Below are positions 44,080 to 53,400 of a DNA stretch of 64,000 nt, in pieces; within the stretch, counting starts at the first letter, position 1, and each line of letters begins with the position of its first letter. The DNA is from Ricordea florida (taxonomy: Eukaryota; Cnidaria; Anthozoa; Corallimorpharia; Ricordeidae). Below the pieces are notes generated by a model. The model had not been told where the DNA came from, made no database searches, and saw only the letters and a program-made list of their open reading frames with translations. The stretch lies in NCBI GenBank assembly GCA_949710005.1, contig OX453286.1, forward strand, positions 2,342,201 to 2,406,200, given 5' to 3'. The position numbers were made by a program, and so were the translations under genes.

Positions 44080-45606
44080 ATGTTATTGGACGATTTCAAG
44101 TCAAAGTATCCAAAAGCGAAATTATCAAAATTTACATTTGTGAATGATTCATTCGGGGGATATATTGAATGGAAAGTTAATGGAACAACGATTATGTCAA
44201 AGGATGATCCTTCCGGAAGAACTTGGACTGCGGATCTTTCAAATAGTATGAAAACATTATTATGGGAAGATTTGGGAGTCGAAAATAAAGTAAAGGTAAA
44301 TTCATTTCCTAAAAGTTTAGCATTTACGAGAGAAACATATCCAATACCTGGTGTTAGTTTTGATCAATTTGGAAACGATGTGACAAAAATGCTGACCGAA
44401 CTGGATATATACGTTACAGATAAAAAGAAATTCACTGCAAATATGAGAAACATATTTAAATCACAAGTTGTAACATTTAATTCAGCAAAGGAATGCAAAA
44501 GATGGTTGAGTAAGCCTGATATTAGTTATTGGCCCCAGCAACTTAACTTTGCGGTTTGGTGCGCAACATCTGGTTGCGGGATAAGTCTTTTTGAAAGCCT
44601 AAATTACCCCAAAGTAATTAGCAGTTTTATAAAGTTTCACATATACTTTACAATAAGAAGAATATTATATGAAATGGGTGTATATTTTCCCGAGGATCAA
44701 ACTTTTTCAATAAAAAATAATCAATATGATAAAGTCGCATATAATCGATTGTGTAAAGAGTTTGAGGTTAGTAATAATTCTGACTTTAGGTGGAGGGGCG
44801 GAAGAAATCATGGTTTGGGCGATATATTTATTTATTACAGTTCAGGAGGAAATGAAAATTTATATATTGTAAGAAATTATGATCATGATGCAAATACTTG
44901 GCCGGGGCAAAATAAATTTTCTGATGAGGGTTATAAAGATGGAGATGGAAATAAAATCTCGTTTATCAGAAATGATCTATTTAGTGATTTCAAATATGCT
45001 TGGTTTATTCCCGCGGAAGGACATGGCCTCACCAAAGCGGGGCTTGGAAGATTAAATCGATCCGCTGAGGCTTTTGTTTACTGCATATTGGGTGCTCAAG
45101 TTAATACAAGAAACCCAATTTATGGCAGCGGCGGTGGAGCAATAGAAACACAAAAAGAATTCAAAGCCTTATTCGAAAGTTCTGTTAAAGTAAATGATAT
45201 TTCTAAATCCGTTCAAAATTACCAACAATCTGTACAGGAAACTAAATTGCGGCTCGATTTAGCTGTTGCACCTGGTGTTTGGCTGATGCCAAGTAATATG
45301 ATTATAAATACAGAGAGTGTCATCGGATACAATAATGATCTGAAAATAGCAACAGAAGATATGACTTTTGGGAAAAATAATTCAATAAATATTGAAACAA
45401 AAAATGTCGGAATACCAAATAGCTTAGGATCTTCAAAAGTTTTATTAAATACCAATCCTCAACCAATGAAACCCAAATCAAATGAAAAGGAGGAAACTGG
45501 AGAAGGGGAAGAACAAGTTAGTAATATAGAAACATCTCCTCATCAAAATAATCTTATTGTTTTTGCGATTGGCGGGGCATTATTATCCTGGTTTTTGTTT
45601 CGTTAA
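44080..45606 (+). CDS. Large Polinton virion-type protein of unknown function, 508 aa
   Basis: Starts MLLDDFKSKYPKAKLSKFTF. It is rich in aromatic residues and Asn. Notable stretches are ISYWPQQLNFAVWCATSGCG (about 147-166), RGGRNHGLGDIFIYYSSGG (about 240-258), a Gly-rich YGSGGGAIETQKEF (about 348-361), and LDLAVAPGVWLMPSNMI (about 389-405). The last 18 residues are a hydrophobic anchor (IVFAIGGALLSWFLF) preceded by an acidic linker. It is probably tail-anchored in a membrane, facing out of or into a particle. Its size and place among structural genes suggest a major virion or entry-related component, but nothing in the sequence proves this. It is a second candidate if the 413-aa protein is not the major capsid. 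Confidence 0.7.
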   Translation: MLLDDFKSKYPKAKLSKFTFVNDSFGGYIEWKVNGTTIMSKDDPSGRTWTADLSNSMKTLLWEDLGVENKVKVNSFPKSLAFTRETYPIPGVSFDQFGNDVTKMLTELDIYVTDKKKFTANMRNIFKSQVVTFNSAKECKRWLSKPDISYWPQQLNFAVWCATSGCGISLFESLNYPKVISSFIKFHIYFTIRRILYEMGVYFPEDQTFSIKNNQYDKVAYNRLCKEFEVSNNSDFRWRGGRNHGLGDIFIYYSSGGNENLYIVRNYDHDANTWPGQNKFSDEGYKDGDGNKISFIRNDLFSDFKYAWFIPAEGHGLTKAGLGRLNRSAEAFVYCILGAQVNTRNPIYGSGGGAIETQKEFKALFESSVKVNDISKSVQNYQQSVQETKLRLDLAVAPGVWLMPSNMIINTESVIGYNNDLKIATEDMTFGKNNSINIETKNVGIPNSLGSSKVLLNTNPQPMKPKSNEKEETGEGEEQVSNIETSPHQNNLIVFAIGGALLSWFLFR

Positions 45607-45621
45607 TGTTTTGATTATATA

Positions 45622-45631
45622 AATCTAAAGA
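45622..45631 (+). promoter_or_regulatory. Promoter box of the penton-like gene
   Basis: AATCTAAAGA begins 34 nt before the ATG at 45656. Confidence 0.65.
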
Positions 45632-45655
45632 TGAACATGGTGTAATCAAAACAAA

Positions 45656-46291
45656 ATGCTGAGTATTACAATGTACGATTCAGAAACTAGAATTTATTTA
45701 GATCCGCCTCTGAAAAATCTTCGAGAGATACAATTACTGGATTGTAATATAAAAACCAAAAGATTGATTAATTTCAAGGACGAACAGACAATATTATATG
45801 GTAAGAATCAGAGCTTCATAATTGAACCGGGCACATATACTTTTCGCGGCATTCAATCGATCTTTCTTAATAATGATCCCGGTTTTGAAAAAATAACAAT
45901 AATTGAGACTGATACTATTGACTATCTTTATTCATATAAGAACACCAAAATTATAATTACAAGAGGATTGTCGATTGCTTTAGGTGTTCCTATAGTTTTA
46001 GATCCTGGTAAATTATACCCCATAAATATTCAGTTTAAGGAGCCGCTGAGACTTATGTGTAGTATAGTGGATAATAAGTCTTCATATATGAATAAAACCA
46101 AATATGGAGAACCTGTGAAACTCAAACCATCACACCTACTCGCGAACATTCCCTCAAAGGATTATCCAACAATTCCGATTCAAAAATATGAGAGCCCCAT
46201 AAACCACTTTGATTTAACTATCTTTGACAATGAATGGAAAAAACTTGATCTTAGGGGTTCTCCCATAACTTTTAGTTTAAGATTTAGATAA
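45656..46291 (+). CDS. Candidate Polinton minor capsid (penton-like) protein, 211 aa
   Basis: Starts MLSITMYDSETRIYLDPPLK. It is compact and beta-rich throughout, with no membrane segment. It ends with NHFDLTIFDN and a final strand ITFSLRFR, which resembles the closing strands of single jelly-roll penton proteins. Length, composition and the position downstream of the other structural genes fit the minor capsid protein of Polintons. The assignment is inference from layout and strand pattern. Its 3' end faces the Cys/His-repeat gene across a hairpin. Confidence 0.55.
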   Translation: MLSITMYDSETRIYLDPPLKNLREIQLLDCNIKTKRLINFKDEQTILYGKNQSFIIEPGTYTFRGIQSIFLNNDPGFEKITIIETDTIDYLYSYKNTKIIITRGLSIALGVPIVLDPGKLYPINIQFKEPLRLMCSIVDNKSSYMNKTKYGEPVKLKPSHLLANIPSKDYPTIPIQKYESPINHFDLTIFDNEWKKLDLRGSPITFSLRFR

Positions 46292-46297
46292 ATTTTT

Positions 46298-46328
46298 GTT
46301 ATGTAACCAGTAATTAGGTTATATAACA
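46298..46328. terminator. Putative bidirectional terminator hairpin, second copy
   Basis: GTTATGTAACC and GGTTATATAAC are inverted arms with one mismatch and a 9-nt loop. They lie between the convergent stops at 46291 and 46335. TTATATAACATAAT is shared with the hairpin at 41700-41740. Confidence 0.5.
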
Positions 46329-46334
46329 TAATGT

Positions 46335-46769
46335 TCAACATTCTTTGCAAAAATATTTTTGTTTATTATGAACACATATTTGTGACCCGCCGCATTCTTT
46401 ACAAAAACTTTTTTGATGGTTATGAAAACATATTTGTGACCCATCACATAATACGCAGTAAGATTTTCTTTTCCTATGAATGCATATTTGTGATCCGCCG
46501 CATTCTTTACATTGATACTTTATTTTCCCATGAGTACATATTTGTGATCCCCCACATTCTTTACAAAAATATTTTTTAATTCCATGTACGCAGGGGTAAT
46601 TATACATCATAATAGCTTTTGTAATTAACTCACCAATATCCACATCTGTAAATTTTTCCAACTCTTTAATTAAATTATCTTTAAACATTCTTGTCCTTCC
46701 ATTAATTTTCAACTCTTTTGCAATAAATTTTAGTTGTGGTACATTCAATCTTCGTAATTCTTGTTCCAT
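46335..46769 (-). CDS. SAP-like plus Cys/His-repeat protein, 144 aa
   Basis: Residues 1-42 are a SAP-like helix pair whose first 14 residues (MEQELRRLNVPQLK) are identical to those of the polymerase because both start inside the TIR. Residues about 60-144 are four 18-residue repeats of the form C-x2-C-x5-C-x-H, for example CKECGGSQICTHGKIKYQ, plus a partial fifth ending CKEC just before the stop. Each repeat could bind zinc. The DNA shows matching 54-bp tandem units, so copy number may vary. A nucleic-acid-binding or regulatory role is plausible from SAP plus zinc ligands, but the function is unknown. The abrupt end suggests loss of further units. Confidence 0.75.
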   Translation of the reverse strand: MEQELRRLNVPQLKFIAKELKINGRTRMFKDNLIKELEKFTDVDIGELITKAIMMYNYPCVHGIKKYFCKECGGSQICTHGKIKYQCKECGGSQICIHRKRKSYCVLCDGSQICFHNHQKSFCKECGGSQICVHNKQKYFCKEC

Positions 46770-47250
46770 TTTTTGTAATGATTCTTCTTTTTAAATAGGT
46801 ATTTTATTTCTTTTGAAAATCATTTTTTCGAATGTGCCAGATCCTCATCATCAAATTTCTGGGGAGGGTTTCACATAGGCTTAGTATCAGTTTCATAAAA
46901 TGTGCCGGATCCCAGCCATCGCCAATTTCAAAATAGTTTTTGTGCCAGCTTTGTATCATTAACAGAAACTAAACAATTTCGCGGAGGGGTACCCGCCCGC
47001 TTGTCTGAGACTTTGCATAGACTTGGCCGGCCAGGGGCAGAGTCGCCCTCCGCTCGCGTTGCTCGCTCCGCCTGTCGGCCCCTCTTGACTACGGGGGCTT
47101 GGCCGAAACTTTGCAGAGGCTTGACCAGCCTGCTGGCAATTTCACATAAGCTTTGTATAATAACCACTAAATTTGCTAGCACCGCGCTTAGAATTAAATC
47201 GTAATGAAATCGTAATGAAAATGTGCCAGAACCCCCTTAACATATCATCA
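46727..47250 (-). repeat. Right terminal inverted repeat
   Basis: Reverse complement of 32172-32696 with one substitution close to the inner end and one A fewer in an A-tract (A6 against A7). It contains the start codon and promoter of the Cys/His-repeat gene. Confidence 0.95.
46788..46797 (-). promoter_or_regulatory. Promoter box of the Cys/His-repeat gene
   Basis: On the minus strand TATTTAAAAA starts 28 nt before the ATG at 46769, the TIR mirror of the polymerase box. Confidence 0.55.
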
Positions 47251-47256
47251 CCCTAT
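47251..47256. repeat. Target-site duplication, right copy (CCCTAT)
   Basis: Identical to 32167-32172 and directly outside the right TIR. Confidence 0.8.
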
Positions 47257-47442
47257 ATCTTTAAATTATACTCAAAGATTCTTAACGAAATTAGTAACAA
47301 AAACTGTAATTTTTCGAGAACCATGTGAATTTTCAATTTATTTTTCAAAACATGCTACTGACCCCTCCCGGAGGATATACCTGTGTACCTCACCCCACCC
47401 GACTGGGTCAATCAATTTAACCCGCGCGAAAAGAAAACCAAA
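47257..47442. promoter_or_regulatory. CTDP1 half of a former divergent promoter
   Basis: The sequence between the Polinton insertion and the CTDP1 start codon. Promoter function is inferred from position only. The open frame extends upstream of 47443 to 47383, but the ATG in AAAATGGCG is the better start. Confidence 0.5.
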
Positions 47443-50400
47443 ATGGCGGATAGTAAACGTCAAGAAGTTGTTCTTTCGAGATCGCTTCCTGCAAGACTTG
47501 TGCGATGGCGCGTTGTTGCCGGATCAGAAGTTAGAGAAGGGAGCGTTCTTTGTTTTTATGAAGTTATTGGTGAGGCTGGAAGTACCAAACCGTTTTTAAC
47601 CCAGCCTAAACTTAAGTCAGCCTTTACTGGTAAAGTTCGAAAGCTGCTCTTCGCTGAAGGAGACATTGTACCAGCCAGGTTAGATGATCTGCACGTAGGC
47701 GATGGAGGACAAAGATCCTCGCATAACTTAAATTTGTGCAAAATGTCCATAATTATAAACCGACTAATGGAAGTAACTTTTTTTCGCGTAGGATTTTACG
47801 ATTCGCTGACATATATATTTAGAACTGCCGTTGTGTTGATTTGAGTTTCATCTCTTGTTTCATGGCTCACTGCTGTAATTGGATACTTCAATTGCCCATG
47901 AAGTTCGCAGTTGAATCAGAGGCAGTGACTGTCTTCATTTGTTTGGGATTTTAAAGATTTTCGGTGTAATCTCTCTTAGATCCCGTGATTTCGCAAGTTT
48001 AATTTCCCTGTTTAACTCGTTCACATCTGAATGCATGGATTTGACTTATGTATAATTTCTTGTGTAAATTATCCATGATAACACTATAAAGGTCCATAAA
48101 GCTTAATTGTCAGTTTTCGATCTTTGTATGTCGCTAATCAATTGCAGCGATTAAGCTTTCAATTTGTTTTGGAAGGTTATCTCAGGTTTACCGTTGCTCG
48201 AAGTACAACGTTTAGATCGCCAGAAAGTACAATACTCTATCATTTTTAATTGGCCCAGGGTTTGTAAATTATTTTTTTCGAATTGTGATTGGTCGCACTG
48301 CAAACATTTTAAAAAATGGAGCAGATCGGAATACGTTTCCATTCCTTGAGATGAGAGGAGATATCAAAAGTTCAAAACAATGGGAAAACAAAGACTGTGA
48401 GAAGAAAGAACTTGTTGATACTCACTAGCTTTCCAGAGAATACCTCTAGTTTTACCCAGTGATTTCACCCAAAAATTATCGTAAAAACTTTTTCTCTAGG
48501 AGTGGAGGAATATAAAACAGTGCTGCTCTTCTTTTTGGGAAGTCACCAGTTCATACAATAAATTTGGCAAAAGATCACTTAAGTTTCTCTTTGATCCTGC
48601 ACAGGGTAATCGATTCCTGTCAAAGATGGGTGAAATTAAAAATAGCAGAAATTTCTATTATTCTTTTAACAGTAAAAGGAAAGTGTGAGTGCCACAAAAC
48701 CTGCTGAATTTTTCACTAATTAACCAGCAAACTTGTAATGCGACCACTGAACTTGGACAATTACATGAATCAATTTAATTTCATTACTTTCAGCTGAATC
48801 AACTAACTTACCAACCAGGGAGGGGGTAATAATTTCAAGAAGGATAAGCCTTTTACACACCTCTCTACCTGTTTTGATCAAATTCATTAGTTTTAATGCA
48901 TTGACCTGTTGACTTTCAGTGCACCTGTGTTGGAGATAGATGAAGCAGCAGAATGCGAGCACAAAATGATCATGAAGGATCTCTGCTGTGATTGTGGCGC
49001 TGACCTCAGAAAGTACTTACTTATTTTCATTGGTTATCAGAGTAGACTTACTTTGATTTATGTTGGTATCAAACCATGCACTGCAATCACTCTTTGGAAA
49101 GCTATTGAACAGTGATGCTTTGATACTATTACTTTTGCTAAACATTGTGATTCTAACTTTTCCATCTGTGGATCAAACCATGCAGTATGACCATTCATTG
49201 GAAAGCTAAAAAACAGTTCTGTGTTTTGGTACTGTTTACTATACAGTGTGGATCTAAATTTTTCGTTTGTGGATCAAACCATGCAGTGTGACCATTCTTT
49301 GCAAAGCTACTGAACAGCACTGTACTGTGGTGCTGTTTGTTTTGCTATACAGTGTGGTTCTATCTTTTTCATCTGTGGATCAAACCATGCAGTGTGACCA
49401 TTATTTGTAAAGCTACTGAACAGTACTGTATTGTGGTACTGTTTGTTTTACTATACAGTGTGGTTCTAACTTTTTCATCTGTAGATCAAACCATGCAGTG
49501 CGACCATTCTTTGGAAAGCTACTGAACAGTACTGTATTGTGGTACTGTTTGTTTTATCATACAGTGTGGGTCTAACTTTTTCATCTGTAGATCAAACCAT
49601 GCAGTCTGACTATTCTTTGGAAAGCTACTGAATGGTACTGTATTGTGGTACTGTTAGTCTTATCATACTATATGGTGCTATCTTTTGATGTTGAAAGGTG
49701 TTGCTAAAACTAATCTGAGGTCATCATCAGAGTCAGTAATCATCATCGATAATGACTGTTATTTCTTTGAAGGCTTCATGAGGAACAATCTGAGCCATCA
49801 TCTCCTACACAAGCATCTGTACCTCTTATACACAACATTCCAGAGCTTAAAGTCAGTTTAGAGGTATGCACTTTTATTACAGTACTTTGTATGTATATTT
49901 TACAATGCTTGAAAACAAGCTGCACATAGTGGAACTCTGTGCTTATAGACAGGGGACATCATAAGGTAGTGCATGTCTGTAGGGACAATAAACTTAGCGT
50001 TAAAGCATTGTCATCTATTCAATCTTGGATCAGTGCCAAGGAAGAAGGGTGGTTGGTCTACTTATGCAATGGGTTTACTGAAGCTTACTTTCATGCTCCC
50101 TTTCTTCTAAAGGACTCAATCTCTTCAATTAATAACTGAACACAATATCGAATAAGAGGTGAGAGGGTTCGGTGGCTTTGGTGAGAACACTAATTCCAGT
50201 GCTCATGAGTAAATCCCAGTATCAATAAAATATTACTAAACAAATTACAGCATGAGAAGTGCTTCATGTGAGTTTTTTCACTTGTTGAGTAGTATCATAA
50301 AACTTAACTTGTGATGTCCTAAACGTTTTGCACACTTAACTAACCCATATTTCTCTCTACTGCCCTGTGATTTGTCTGCAATTTGCAGTCTTCAAAACAT

Positions 50401-53400
50401 GCTGTTCCTTTCCAGGAAGCTGAGGCTTTAGGCAAAAAAGATGAAGAAAGACTTCTACAGACTCGGAAGCTATCCCTTGTCGTGGATTTGGATCAAACAC
50501 TTATTCACACCACGGTAGAGATGGTACCACAAGACATGGAGGTGAGGAAAACCTAAAACAGCTCAATAAATTAAATGACTTGAAAAGGGGACATGTCATA
50601 TTGGAACGTGACATCGATGACGTTTTCTCCCTGTGGAACCAAAACAAGCAAGGCATTAATTTATTCACTGAACAAGCTAACCAGTTCCACCCTTTGATCA
50701 AATTCACAGCTGAGATTTCAGAGAGGGAAATCACTTTCTTCAACACAGTAGTGCACAAAGGGGATAGATTTCAAACAGCCATTTTACCTCTTGCTGTGAT
50801 AAACTGTGACAAAAATCTCCTTATCAGCTATTGCAAAGCAATTCCCGTGAATTTAAAGTTGTTTCCCTCTTGTCTAGTCTGACTGGTTATACCAGTCAAT
50901 GTGTAGTAACTGGTTCCAGCTAAATTGGTTGGACCATCCAGTTCTTTTGGTTTGTCAATGAGTGCTAAACCACAGGACCTTTTCACGCCAAAAACAGAGT
51001 TAATGTGAACCAGTTGGTCAAGTTTGTTTGAATGGAAGACAGCCTCAGTTGCGCATATAACACACCAGCTGGAATTGTTCTAAAACATCTGAAGTGCCTA
51101 GACAACACAAGGAATGAATACAAACATGGCAAATGAAGTTGCATTTTCATTTTTGCATTGTATGCAGCATTTTTACCTATTGCAAAGATTGCCTAAAAAC
51201 CCTACATGTATAGAATTTTTTTTACAGATGATCTTAGGCTACCTGTGCCTATTACAGAATCTTGCAAATTTTATCAACAGGATGTTCATCATTTCCAGTT
51301 GCCTGGCCATCCCATGTGGTACCACACCAAAATCCGACCAGGAGCTGTGAATTTTTTACACAATATCTCCAATATGTATGAACTTCACATCTTTACCATG
51401 GGTTCGAGGTTGTATGCTCACACAATCGCCAGAATGTTGGATCCCAAAAAAACGCTGTTTGCTTACAGGATTCGATCACGTGATGAGTGCTTTAATGCAT
51501 TCTCCAAGTCACATGATTTAAGGTGGGCTTCTGGGTAATCAGTAAATACCGGTATCTGAATCCAGTCTGATAAATGTTGTGTTGGACCTAACTGATAATG
51601 TCAAACTCTTCACAATTAATTCTGTGGGACGCTAAAGAACCACTAGTTCTAGAATCCTGGCTGTGACCAGCCCTAGTGCGGACCTGTGGGCAGGCACCTC
51701 TCATGGGACCTGTGAGTGTGAGTTTCGTTGGTGCTCATCCCCACTGGGCTGTAAAAGTCCAGTAAAAAGCTGACTTGATTCTAGTTCTCTGCATCTGTTT
51801 TCTTGTACTGTCCAATCCATGGAAAATAAGACAACTTAGATTGTGGGAAGTCTTGTCTCAAGGAGGACCGTTCTGTAAAGCACTTTAGGGTGAAGTAAAC
51901 ATCCTCAATAAATATTTTTTTTTTAAAAAAAAAAAAAGAGTAGCTGGTAATGTTTTGACTGGCCTGCGTATTACTGAATGCATGCTCTTTTCAGGTCACT
52001 TTTTCCATGTGGAGACTCAATGGTTTGCATTATTGATGACAGAGAAGATGTGTGGAATTTTGCCTCTAATCTTGTGCACGTCAAACCTTATCAGTTCTTC
52101 AAGGACGTTGGTGACATCAATGCTCCACCAGGGCGCTCTCCTCCTGAGGACAGTGCCCCCCCTGAACCGTCTGTAATTGAATCTTATTCTCAGGAGGGTA
52201 ATGATAGGTCACCGGAGACAAGTTCACAGGGTAGTGCGGAATGTGCTGGGGAAGAGAAGGCAAGCATCTCGGAGAAAAATATCAATTCAGAGGAGAATAG
52301 CAACAGCGATGAAAACGGCACCGAGAGAGCGACTCTTGACGAGTGTGAAAAAGCGTCTGATAAATATGGTTCTCAGTGTGGAAAAGAACATGAATGTGAA
52401 ATCATTGAAAGGAAAGAAAGCATCGAGAAAACAGTAGAAACGCTGCAAAATGGAGGAGACAGTAACGAAACGGGTGATATAAAGGACGCAGAATCGAACA
52501 AAAGTCAGTTGGACAGTGAAAATAGGAAAGACAATGAAGAGAACAATGGCGGAAACGTAGAAAGTGGCACAGATGACAAAACTATAGACTGCAAAGATCA
52601 ACTAACAAAGTGTCAGGAAAACAGGGAAAATGACAAAACAACTGAACTTAAATGTGAAACGGGTGAGTCGTTGTGTAAAACATGGTACACCTAAAATGCC
52701 ATTGGAGGTAATAATACTTCCTGGTGCTTCAAACTCCAGAAACCGGATGTGCTCCGGCCGCGTGGGGTTCCTGCGACTCAAGTGTGGTTCGTGTGTGTCT
52801 CTTGATGCCAGCACGACTACGAAGTTTACGGCAGTAAAATAGCGCGCGCGCGCTCATTTTGGCGGGAAAAGTGTGACGACCGTTGTTCGTTTCAAAAATT
52901 TTGGAGGGGGTTGAGTGGGTAGGGGGGGGGGGGGGGTCACAAAGTAAGTTATACCACCCTGAGGAAATAAATACGCTGGTATTTTGAAGGTTGGCCGTTC
53001 GTCAAATTGAATATTACGATGGTGTAAGTTACTTTAACTGCGTTATTGACCAAGCGTGAGGTCAGGCTGACCTCGTCCTTTTTTGCGTTTTCTTTGCGTT
53101 TTGTTTTTGACCTCGACTGCGTCGCGGTCAATAGAAATGCGAAAAAGCACGAAGTCAATATCCAGCCATCTTGACCGAACAAGCTTGGTCAATAAATGAT
53201 TTATTACATGACTATTTTGCTTTGTTTTGTTTCGCGGGACAGCGCGGGAAATCCCGAGAAGGAAAGATAGGCCCAACTCGTCCGCTCGGGTAGCCAATCA
53301 GGATTTCCCTCTTCATGTTGCCCACTCGCGGAACCAGCCATGTAATACATTCATTTAACGTTGTTGATTTGTAGATGACGGAAAAGAAACTTACCGGACT

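Larger units (their letters stand above)
32172..47250. mobile_element. Polinton/Maverick element, 15.1 kb, largely intact
   Basis: It is bounded by 524-525-bp TIRs and a CCCTAT target duplication. It encodes the diagnostic set: family B DNA polymerase, retroviral-type integrase, packaging ATPase, and candidate capsid and penton proteins. Further structural-looking open frames are present. The TIRs differ only by one substitution near the inner end and one A-tract indel, so the insertion is young or the TIRs were recently homogenised. The long frames are intact; two small genes carry single A-tract frameshifts. No adenovirus-type cysteine protease is recognised. The body is strongly AT-rich with an A-rich coding strand, unlike the flanking genes. 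Confidence 0.95.

Noticed and set aside
32172-47250. Bacterial or free giant-virus contamination as the origin of the 15-kb region
   Set aside because: The TIRs, the CCCTAT duplication in the flanking animal DNA and the Polinton gene set show an integrated element.
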